DNA of 11,071 nucleotides from an uncultured Lachnospiraceae bacterium (GTDB lineage Bacteria; Bacillota; Clostridia; Lachnospirales; Lachnospiraceae), in the NCBI GenBank assembly GCA_947594085.1, contig CANQEB010000063.1, positions 1 to 11,071 of the forward strand, read 5' to 3'. A program made the translations under genes and the position numbers. The notes beneath the pieces are model-generated. The model worked only from the letters and a program-made list of their open reading frames with translations, made no database searches and was not told where the DNA came from. Below are positions 1-5,986 of this stretch, one piece after another; position 1 is the first letter of the stretch, and every line of letters begins with the position of its first letter.

Positions 1-115
1 CATGGCGCCGCTGGGCGTCGGCTGCGGCCGCAGCGCAAGAGCCGGTCGTGTAACCGCAGCGCAGCCTCTTATTATTTTTCAAAACGTAGGTCGTCTCCAG
101 ACCGGTCTTTCCCAT
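1..115 (-). CDS. cbiD: CbiD, cobalt-precorrin-5B (C1)-methyltransferase, N-terminal 38 residues only
   Basis: Cut by the window edge, so only the first 38 residues are visible. They contain LRCGYTTGSCAAAAA (residues 18-32), which is the conserved N-terminal motif of CbiD. In known pathways CbiD transfers a methyl group from S-adenosylmethionine to C1 of the corrin ring in the anaerobic (early cobalt insertion) B12 pathway, in the cytoplasm. The ATG at 113-115 is the only possible start here, because a TAG lies three codons upstream in frame. The ribosome site is weak (GAAAGCGG about 11 bases upstream). The gene is preceded on its own strand by a cobalamin riboswitch and a hairpin-rich leader, so it should be repressed when B12 is plentiful. 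It is probably the first gene of a cbi operon continuing beyond the window. Confidence 0.88.
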   Translation of the reverse strand, partial: MGKTGLETTYVLKNNKRLRCGYTTGSCAAAAADAQRRH

Positions 116-205
116 GTCAAACTACCGCTTTCTGAATTTAAAACCGCACAATGATACATACTGTTTTCATCACTACAGATTCGCGGATATCCCAAATCCA
201 CAACA

Positions 206-235
206 CAAAGAATCCTGCCTCCGAAGAGACAGGAC
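206..235 (-). terminator. UUCG-capped hairpin in the cbiD leader, copy 1 of a repeated terminator
   Basis: On the minus strand this reads TCCTGTCTC, loop TTCG, GAGGCAGGA: a 9-bp stem (one G-U pair) closed by a stable C(UUCG)G tetraloop. A broken U tract, TTCTTTG, follows. It lies about 100 bases after the cobalamin aptamer and about 90 bases before cbiD, so it is a candidate off-switch of the riboswitch. A 25-bp stretch covering the hairpin (211-235) is identical to the terminator at 1344-1368. The U tract is weaker here than in that copy. Confidence 0.65.
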
Positions 236-291
236 ACCTGCAAAAATCCTCGATTCAATATTCCTCAAGCTCAGGAAAATCTGTAACCGAT

Positions 292-330
292 TTATTATCC
301 TGTCATACCTCGTGACATCAATGATAATAA
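292..330 (-). promoter_or_regulatory. Two-tier hairpin between aptamer and terminator, possible antiterminator or expression platform
   Basis: Directly after the B12 box the minus strand carries TTATTATC, then TGTCA, loop CGAGGTA, TGACA, then GATAATAA. That is an 8-bp outer stem and a 5-bp inner stem in one hairpin. Its place between the aptamer and the UUCG terminator suggests it belongs to the switching part of the leader, but I cannot identify a strand exchange with either neighbour by eye. A smaller stem (TTCCT/AGGAA) follows near 259-275. Confidence 0.4.
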
Positions 331-333
331 GTC

Positions 334-485
334 GTAAGCAGGCTTCCTGGCTCACAGATCACCGCCTTTCGCACCCCTTCCCGGTCGCCCAGTGGACTTC
401 TGCGAAAGACTCCCTGTTTACAGTTGCGGGACAGCACAGGCCTTGCACCTGTTTTCCTTTTGACCGCAAACCGCGGCACTCACAA
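334..485 (-). ncRNA. Cobalamin (B12) riboswitch aptamer
   Basis: Read on the minus strand in order: a GTGCCG start, AAAAGGAAAACAGGTGCAAG, then CCCGCAACTGTAA, CCACTGGGC, GACCGGGAAGG, and finally the B12 box GAGCCAGGAAGCCTGC (338-353). These are the ordered conserved blocks of the cobalamin riboswitch family. Binding of a cobalamin, probably adenosylcobalamin, normally shuts off downstream B12 synthesis or uptake genes. Here the downstream gene is cbiD. The outer (P1) boundaries are approximate. Confidence 0.93.
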
Positions 486-513
486 CCAATGTATTTTCTT
501 AAGTTCTGATGGT

Positions 514-542
514 ATCTTAGCCGACTGATCTCAAAAAGTCAA
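514..542 (-). promoter_or_regulatory. Strong sigma-A promoter for the riboswitch-cbiD transcript
   Basis: The minus strand has TTGACT (537-542), a 17-base spacer, then TAAGAT (514-519), giving a predicted transcript start near 507, about 20 bases before the aptamer. The -35 box overlaps the TGA stop codon (539-541) of the upstream esterase pseudogene. Match to the housekeeping consensus is 5 of 6 in both boxes with ideal spacing. Confidence 0.75.
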
Positions 543-1223
543 GATGTTTGATCTTTGCACACCCATTGGACTCCTTTCGCTAGCCGCTGCGCCGAATCGG
601 CAAAATGTCCGCCCGGATTCCATTCCAAGACACAGCGTCTGACCTGCGGATCTTGTTTCAGGATTTTCTCCTGCTCGCGCGTCCGCTCTCCCACACGCGC
701 CATTACAGGATTTTTGCTCTTCTCCTCCCGTCCGCCAAGGCTCAGATAAACATCCGCCGGCGCTTTTACGCTGCGCGCCGCAACGTAACGGTCCCAACTA
801 TCCAGCCATCTCGTACAAACTCCACAGGGCAAAAAGTCCTGCTAGTGAGTAACCCATCAGGTAATATTTTGTGCCCTCCGCATTTTCCGGAATCCATGTC
901 CCCTGCTCCGTAAGAATCCACTTCTTCAACTCCGGCAAAAGGGTTTCCGTCACCCAGCCAAGCACAGATGTCGCACCTCCCGCAAACTGTCCTTCTCCCA
1001 TCGCCATCGGAGCTGCCCACGGCGACAGATCACGGTTCCAGTCTTCCACCTGCCACGCGGCAATCGTATAGCCGCCGTCCGGCAGTGCCTTTTGCAGGGC
1101 GTTTTCTAGGCGCTCCAACTCTTTTCCTTCATGCGGATAAAACGGCCAGAGAAATACCGGGCCGCCATTTCCCTCATGCAGAATATGGCAGGATTTTCCC
1201 GCGATTTCCTTTAATTCCCACAT
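539..1223 (-). pseudogene. Putative esterase (alpha/beta-hydrolase fold), broken by internal deletion and frameshift
   Basis: Two reading frames together cover one protein. The first (798-1223, 141 residues) starts at an ATG with a GGAG ribosome site 8 bases upstream and carries GYSLAG with Ser126, the nucleophile elbow of alpha/beta hydrolases. It stops at TAG soon after LYEMAG. The +1 frame takes over near position 815 and runs to the TGA at 539. It carries VYLSLGG, EEKSKNPVMA and LEWNPGGHFAD, the last holding a probable catalytic histidine. From memory of the family, a short block of roughly 15-20 residues that normally follows the elbow strand is missing at the junction, so a deletion with net frame change is more likely than a sequencing slip. 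The substrate is unknown. The nearest upstream gene is the Nif11 precursor, separated by a terminator. Confidence 0.75.
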
Positions 1224-1294
1224 ACCTGTTTCTCCGAAGATGAATCGATGGTCTCTTGTTCCCCTATGACTATGTCTTCTTGCTCAACGCTCAT
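1211..1294 (-). other. Short acidic open frame, possible 3' remnant of a lost gene
   Basis: An open frame of 27 codons from ATG (MSVEQEDIVIGEQETIDSSS onward, ending CGN) overlaps the esterase start by 13 bases. The frame stays open upstream to about 1380, through the terminator hairpin. The acidic, serine-rich sequence resembles a disordered protein tail and the overlap resembles coupling to the esterase. No ribosome site precedes the ATG, so it may be the tail of a truncated gene or chance. Confidence 0.2.
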
Positions 1295-1340
1295 ATCAGG
1301 ATTACTGAGCAATGCATTTTTTAAGGATTTCCTATAGCAC

Positions 1341-1367
1341 AAAAATCCTGCCTCCGAAGAGACAGGA
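1341..1367 (-). terminator. Rho-independent terminator of the Nif11 precursor gene (UUCG-capped)
   Basis: The minus strand reads TCCTGTCTC, TTCG, GAGGCAGGA, then ATTTTTG. This is a 9-bp stem with one G-U pair, a C(UUCG)G tetraloop and a run of five U. It lies about 35 bases after the precursor stop codon. It is the second copy of the hairpin in the cbiD leader at 213-234, with 25 identical bases. Confidence 0.85.
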
Positions 1368-1402
1368 CCTCTGCAGACCGATCAAAGCTTTCCAAAAATT
1401 TC

Positions 1403-1642
1403 TCAGTAAGGCTTCTGATTAAGGAACGCCCTGCTATTGCCGGACACCATACTACCGGTGAGTCCTCCGCCTGCAACCGCGTCCAGATCATCATCGGAAA
1501 GTTCTCCTTCAACATTTCCGAGGCTGTTGAGCAGCTCAGCCGCTTTTTCCTTTGTCAGTTCTTCGCCGAATTCCTTTGCGATAGCTATAATCTCCTCTGC
1601 TGACTTTGCCGCCTTCATTTTTTCAATCATTTCTTTGTTCAT
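1403..1642 (-). CDS. Nif11-like leader RiPP precursor peptide, 79 residues
   Basis: The first 60 residues fit the Nif11-like leader family. They form a charged, helical leader (MNKEMIEKMKAAKSAEEIIA at the start) and end in GELSDDDLDAVAGGG, the typical double-glycine exit site cut by peptidase-containing ABC exporters. The predicted core after the glycines is about 19-20 residues, LTGSMVSGNSRAFLNQKPY, with Thr, Ser, Asn and Arg but no cysteine. That argues against thioether cross-links of the lanthipeptide or sactipeptide kind. The start at 1640-1642 is preferred over the upstream ATG near 1708 because GGGAGG sits 7 bases before it. A UUCG terminator follows and a promoter with tandem repeats precedes. 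No maturase, protease or exporter lies in the window, so the peptide is an orphan here. The family call is firm; the product is unknown. Confidence 0.85.
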   Translation of the reverse strand: MNKEMIEKMKAAKSAEEIIAIAKEFGEELTKEKAAELLNSLGNVEGELSDDDLDAVAGGGLTGSMVSGNSRAFLNQKPY

Positions 1643-1742
1643 AATATTTCCTCCCTTTGTTATTCTGCTTGTATTCTGTTTGCTTTCATGTATTGATACG
1701 CCGCACAACAGATTTTGTTAAAAAATTTCTAGCTTCCATTTC

Positions 1743-1771
1743 ATTGTAACCTACATTGCATAAAATTACCA
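1743..1771 (-). promoter_or_regulatory. Candidate promoter of the Nif11 precursor gene
   Basis: The minus strand has TACAAT (1743-1748), a good -10 box. The best -35 at 17-base spacing is TGGTAA (1766-1771), a poor match. The transcript would start near 1736, giving a leader of about 95 bases. A strong -10 with a weak -35 just downstream of tandem repeats is the layout expected of an activator-dependent promoter. The assignment is by eye only. Confidence 0.45.
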
Positions 1772-1783
1772 GAACAAAATTTA

Positions 1784-1813
1784 ATTTTACAGACTTTTAC
1801 AGATTTTCGCAAA
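1784..1813 (-). repeat. Three tandem 10-bp units, candidate operator upstream of the Nif11 gene
   Basis: Read on the minus strand the units are TTTGCGAAAA, TCTGTAAAAG and TCTGTAAAAT; the last two differ only in the final base. On the plus strand this gives TTTACA, TTTACA and TTCGCA at a 10-base period. One helical turn per unit places all copies on the same DNA face, about 12 bases upstream of the weak -35. The pattern resembles direct-repeat sites of OmpR/PhoB-family response regulators, which is inference. Confidence 0.5.
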
Positions 1814-1857
1814 CTTAATTTCTCAGGCTTTCGCAGGCTGATTTCCGCGGACATCGC

Positions 1858-4395
1858 TCACAGATATCGCCCGGTGATGCTCTCCCGATTCGTCCGAATC
1901 TCCTCCGACGTCCCACACGCTACAATTCGTCCGCCATGAACACCACCACCCGGGCCCATATCGATGCAGTAGTCCGAGTTGCGAATCACATCAAGATCGT
2001 GCTCGATCACGACCACTGTCGCCCCGTTGTCTGTCAGATGGCGGAACACCGCAAGAAGCGTCCTCACATCCAACGGGTGCAGCCCGATCGTTGGCTCATC
2101 GAACACAAACACGGAATCCTCCTGCCCTCTTCCCATCTCACTGGCGAGCTTCAGCCGCTGTGCCTCGCCTCCCGACAGACTCGGCGTCTCCTCACCGAGC
2201 GTAAGATAGCCAAGTCCAAGATCGTGAAGCACCTGAAGCTTCCGCTGCACGTTCGGGAGATCAGCGCAGACGACAAGCGCCTCGTCTATGCTCATGTCCA
2301 TCAGTTCAGGAAGAGAATATCCCTGTCTCTTCTCCGGACATATCTTCGGAACCCGCTTCACCAGATATGCGTCCTTCGCGTAGCGCGAACCGCGACAGTC
2401 CGGACACGGGATATCTACGTCCGGCAGGAACTGTACATCCAGGCTGATCGTGCCCGTGCCATCGCAGAGCGGGCAGCGCAGCTTCCCCGTATTGTAAGAA
2501 AAATCGCCCGCCTTATATCCTCTGCTCTTCGCGTCTGCAGTCCGCGCATAAACCTTGCGCAGCTCATCATGGACGTCGGCATACGTCGCAACCGTAGAAC
2601 GGACATTGATACCGATCGGCGTAGCGTCGATCAGTTTGACATGATGAATGCCCTCAGCCACAACTGCTTTCACATGCTCAGGTAGTTTCTCTCCCTTTGT
2701 CAGCGCGTCCAGCGCCGGAACCAGGCTTTCCAAAATCATTGTCGTTTTTCCCGAACCGGATACTCCAGTGACACAGATCATTCGTCCCTTTGGGAAATCT
2801 GCCTCAAGCGGCTGTACCGTGTGAATCTGCGATGTAGACAGGTGAATAGTTCCAAGCGAAAACAGCTCTCCGGGCGACATCGTTTTCCGCATGTCAATCA
2901 CATCGGCACCGGACAGAAACCCACCGATGCGAGACGCCGGATTTTGCTCGATCTCCGGGATCGTTCCCTCGGCAATGACCGTGCCTCCGCCCGCTCCGGC
3001 CTCCGGTCCCATTTCGATCAGCCAATCAGCATGGGAGAGAATGGTCGTGTCATGGTCTACCAAAATAACAGAATTTCCGTCATCAACCAAGTCGTCCATC
3101 ACTCCTGTCACTCCCTCAAGATTTGCGGGATGAAGGCCGATAGACGGTTCGTCCAGCACATAGAGGACGCCGGTCGTCCGGTTGCGCACTGCGCGGGCAA
3201 GCTGCATCCTCTGGCGCTCTCCGGTCGAGAGCGTCGACGCCTCACGGTCGAGTGTCAGGTAAGAAAGCCCCAAGTCCATGAGCCGCTTCGCCGCATGCTG
3301 GAACGATTCGCAAATACTCTGCGCCATCGACCGCATCTCCTCCGGAAGTGACTCAGGCACACCATCCACCCACTCGATCAGATCCGCAAGTGTCATCCGA
3401 CATGCATCGGCCAACGAGATCCCTCGAAGCCTCGGCGCGCGCGCGGCGTCCGAAAGCCTGCTGCCGCCGCACTCCGGGCAAGGTCCAATCTTCAGAAACT
3501 TCTCCACACGCTTCATACCCTTCTCGTCCTTCACATGGGAGAGCGCGTTTTCGACCGTATACACTGCGTTGAAATAAGTAAAATCCATCTCCCCGGCCGT
3601 GTTTGTCTTCTCATTGTGATAAAGCATATGATACTTATTCGCCGGACCGTGGAATACAAGATCCTTTTCCCGATCGGTCAAATCGCGAAACGGCACGTCC
3701 GTGCGAATCCCGAGATGATCGCGGGCGATGTCTTTCATCAGTGACCACATCAGCGTCTGCCAAGGCGCAACAGCACCCTCGTCGATCGTGAGCGAATCAT
3801 CCGGCACCAACGTGGACTCGTCCACTGTGCGAACCGTCCCCGTTCCGTCGCAGCAGCGGCAGGCACCCGTGGAATTGAATGCCAAATCCTCCGCGCCTGG
3901 CCCGTAGAAATGCTCCCCGCATTCCGGGCAGACCAGCTCCCGCTCCGCCGCCACGTTCATCGAGGGTGGCACGTAATGTCCGTTCGGACAGCGATGTGAA
4001 CCGAGCCGCGAATACATCAGCCGCAGGCTGTTCAACAGCTCTGTGCCTGTTCCGAACGTACTGCGAATCCCCGGCACGCCCGGCCGTTGGCGCAGCGCCA
4101 GGGACGCCGGCACATACAGCACCTCGTCAACCTGTGCCTTCTCGGCCTGCGTCATGCGCCGCCTTGTGTACGTGGAGAGTGATTCCAGGTAGCGTCTGGA
4201 ACCCTCCGCATACAAAACACCCAGCGCGAGTGACGACTTTCCGGAGCCGGACACCCCGGCAATCCCGACCACCTGATTCAGCGGAATGTCCACATCGATA
4301 TTCTTCAAATTATGCACCCTTGCACCGCGCACTTCAATATGCGCGGGAATTTTTCTCTCATTCATTTGTCGCCAACCCCCTGCATGCAAGTTCAT
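1858..4395 (-). CDS. UvrA-like tandem ABC ATPase, short form
   Basis: Contains two UvrA-type ATPase halves. Walker A is GVSGSGKS at 47-54 and 544-551. Signatures are LSTGE at 389-393 and LSGGE at 740-744. Walker B/DEP segments are at 411-423 and 762-774, with His switches at VDHD (446-449) and IEHD (797-800). Zinc modules of the UvrA form C-x2-C-x19-C-x2-C are seen at 156/159/179/182 and 641/644/664/667. At 845 residues it is about 100 shorter than housekeeping UvrA. The loss lies between the first Walker A and the first zinc module, where UvrB normally binds, so it probably does not act in standard excision repair. Relatives of this type include UvrA2 and DrrC-like drug-tolerance proteins. 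The start overlaps the cbiO stop by ATGA; Met11 (4363-4365), with AGGGGG 10 bases upstream, is an equally good start. Confidence 0.9.
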   Translation of the reverse strand: MNLHAGGWRQMNERKIPAHIEVRGARVHNLKNIDVDIPLNQVVGIAGVSGSGKSSLALGVLYAEGSRRYLESLSTYTRRRMTQAEKAQVDEVLYVPASLALRQRPGVPGIRSTFGTGTELLNSLRLMYSRLGSHRCPNGHYVPPSMNVAAERELVCPECGEHFYGPGAEDLAFNSTGACRCCDGTGTVRTVDESTLVPDDSLTIDEGAVAPWQTLMWSLMKDIARDHLGIRTDVPFRDLTDREKDLVFHGPANKYHMLYHNEKTNTAGEMDFTYFNAVYTVENALSHVKDEKGMKRVEKFLKIGPCPECGGSRLSDAARAPRLRGISLADACRMTLADLIEWVDGVPESLPEEMRSMAQSICESFQHAAKRLMDLGLSYLTLDREASTLSTGERQRMQLARAVRNRTTGVLYVLDEPSIGLHPANLEGVTGVMDDLVDDGNSVILVDHDTTILSHADWLIEMGPEAGAGGGTVIAEGTIPEIEQNPASRIGGFLSGADVIDMRKTMSPGELFSLGTIHLSTSQIHTVQPLEADFPKGRMICVTGVSGSGKTTMILESLVPALDALTKGEKLPEHVKAVVAEGIHHVKLIDATPIGINVRSTVATYADVHDELRKVYARTADAKSRGYKAGDFSYNTGKLRCPLCDGTGTISLDVQFLPDVDIPCPDCRGSRYAKDAYLVKRVPKICPEKRQGYSLPELMDMSIDEALVVCADLPNVQRKLQVLHDLGLGYLTLGEETPSLSGGEAQRLKLASEMGRGQEDSVFVFDEPTIGLHPLDVRTLLAVFRHLTDNGATVVVIEHDLDVIRNSDYCIDMGPGGGVHGGRIVACGTSEEIRTNRESITGRYL

Positions 4396-5189
4396 TCTTC
4401 CGTCCCTGTGCCTCTCCTCCCAATATACGCAGGTTTTTCTTTCACTTGCTTATCAGCGATTCCCTGCATACAGAGCGGCAGCTCCAGCCCGTTGTCTTCC
4501 AGCAATTTCCGGTCCGAGAGGATTTCCTTCGTAGCTCCGTCGCGGATGATCTTTCCGTCTGACATGAGGATCGTGCGCTTACAGGTGTCCAGGATCATAT
4601 CCAGATCGTGGGACGCGATGATTTTCAGATGCTCAAAGGAATTCAGGATGCGGATCAGGTTTCTGCGGTTGCGTGGGTCAAGCGCAATTGAGGGCTCGTC
4701 CATCAGGATGATATCAGGCGTCATCGACAGGATCGTCGCAATCGACACCAGCTTCTTCTCCCCGCCGGACATTTTGTAAATCTGCTTGTCTCGCAGATAT
4801 TCAATCCCCGTTAGATGCAGCGCCTGTTCCACTCGCTTCTTCACCTCATCCTCCGGCAGTCCGTAATTTCTGGGCGCGAAGGCAATGTCCTCGTATGCCG
4901 TCGTCATAAAGAGTTGGCTGTCCGAATCCTGAAACACATAGCCGATCCGGGAGCGCACTTGCGAAAGCGTCTGCTTCTCCACCGGAATGTCCATCACACG
5001 GATCGACCCCTCATAATTCAGATTCAGGCCCACCAGCAACTTCAGCAGGGTGGACTTGCCCACACCGTTCGCCCCAATCAAGCCGATGGAGTCGTTCTCC
5101 GCCGCATGGAAGGAGACGTCCGTCAGGATCGTCCTGCCGCTTTCGTATGCAAAGCTTATCTTCTCTACATCTATGTGTATATGGCTCAT
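4392..5189 (-). CDS. cbiO: CbiO, ATP-binding subunit of a cobalt/nickel ECF transporter
   Basis: A 265-residue ABC ATPase with Walker A GANGVGKST (39-47), Q-loop VFQDSDSQLF (85-94), signature MSGGEKK (140-146), Walker B ILMDEP (161-166) and switch His in SHD (193-195). The Q-loop context and length are typical of energy-coupling-factor ATPases of the CbiO/EcfA kind. It would hydrolyse ATP on the cytoplasmic side to drive metal uptake through CbiM with CbiQ, probably as a homodimer since only one ATPase gene is present. The start at 5187-5189 has GGAGGA 8 bases upstream and overlaps the cbiQ stop by 4 bp. Its own stop overlaps the first ATG of the UvrA-like gene in the same way. Confidence 0.93.
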   Translation of the reverse strand: MSHIHIDVEKISFAYESGRTILTDVSFHAAENDSIGLIGANGVGKSTLLKLLVGLNLNYEGSIRVMDIPVEKQTLSQVRSRIGYVFQDSDSQLFMTTAYEDIAFAPRNYGLPEDEVKKRVEQALHLTGIEYLRDKQIYKMSGGEKKLVSIATILSMTPDIILMDEPSIALDPRNRRNLIRILNSFEHLKIIASHDLDMILDTCKRTILMSDGKIIRDGATKEILSDRKLLEDNGLELPLCMQGIADKQVKEKPAYIGRRGTGTEE

Positions 5190-5986
5190 ATAAATAGTCC
5201 TCCGATCACCAGCATCACCGGGCACAGTCGGAACAGCGCGAACAGTCCGGCCCACACTGCCAAATATACCACATCCTGCCACCGCATGGCAATGCGCTCC
5301 TGCATATACCGGTAATCTCCCTGATAGCCGCGCAACAGCATACTCTCGTACACGTCATCCGCCCGGTCCATGCTACGCAAAAGCAGCTGTCCGGCAAGCG
5401 AGCCCCACACCTTGAAGTGCACGCCCTTCTGGTTTGGCGCGCGCAGCGAGTAAGCCTGCGTGATCCGGTTCACTTCGCCGAGCAGAACTGTGATGTAGCG
5501 GTAGGTCAGCATGAACTGTGTCACCATCGCTTTCGGAATGTGCAGCAGCCGAAACGCATAGCAAAGCTTCTCGACCGAGGTCGTCGCGATCAGCAGATAC
5601 GAGGCCAGCACGCTGAAGACGCCCTTCATGATCAGCGTAAGCATGGACAGGACTCCGGCGCTCATGCGGATCCCGCCGATCAGGACGACATTTCTGTCGA
5701 AAAACGGGTTCAAAATTCCCACAAAGCACACAAGAGGCAGCACCAGACGCAGCCGCCTGAGGCTGTCCCAAAAGGACAGTTCCGATAACAGAAAAAGCGC
5801 AACCGGGTAGACTACCATTCCTGCCAGCCCGATCACGTTGTATTTAGAGAAGGATACCACCGTCATAATGTAACCGACCGTTAAGACAAATTTAACCAGC
5901 GGGTGAATCCGGTTCACCCACTGGTCTCTCGCGGCTAAGGTATCCATCTGATGAATCTCATGGATCACATTTCCGATTTTACTCAT
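5186..5986 (-). CDS. cbiQ: CbiQ, transmembrane coupling subunit of the ECF metal transporter
   Basis: A 266-residue membrane protein with hydrophobic segments near 31-45, 52-70, 81-95, 108-134 and 238-264. The cytoplasmic coupling part carries YSLRAPN (179-185) and a second charged helix ending in ESMLLRGY (214-221). These are the two Ala/Arg/Gly-type coupling helices of EcfT/CbiQ proteins that contact the ATPase. It links CbiO to the substrate-binding CbiM. The start overlaps the cbiM stop (ATGA, 5983-5986); no strong ribosome site is present, so translation is probably coupled to cbiM. Confidence 0.93.
   Translation of the reverse strand: MSKIGNVIHEIHQMDTLAARDQWVNRIHPLVKFVLTVGYIMTVVSFSKYNVIGLAGMVVYPVALFLLSELSFWDSLRRLRLVLPLVCFVGILNPFFDRNVVLIGGIRMSAGVLSMLTLIMKGVFSVLASYLLIATTSVEKLCYAFRLLHIPKAMVTQFMLTYRYITVLLGEVNRITQAYSLRAPNQKGVHFKVWGSLAGQLLLRSMDRADDVYESMLLRGYQGDYRYMQERIAMRWQDVVYLAVWAGLFALFRLCPVMLVIGGLFI

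Noticed and set aside
173..355. A 60-codon minus-strand frame over the B12 box and terminator hairpin
   Set aside because: It starts inside the aptamer, and its LSLRRQD segment, also seen in a frame at 1321-1515, is only the translation of the repeated hairpin.
114..509. A 131-codon plus-strand open frame
   Set aside because: It lies opposite the cobalamin riboswitch and leader, which have strong conserved RNA blocks. The protein has no recognisable pattern.
1818..1857. CAGGCT...CAGGCT and TCCGCGGA after the UvrA-like stop as a terminator
   Set aside because: CAGGCT is a direct repeat, not an inverted one. The TCCGCGGA palindrome has no room for a loop and no T run follows.
1936..2685. A 249-codon plus-strand open frame
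   Set aside because: It lies wholly opposite the UvrA-like gene, whose minus-strand frame has clear motifs throughout. The plus frame shows no domain and is an antisense by-product of codon bias.
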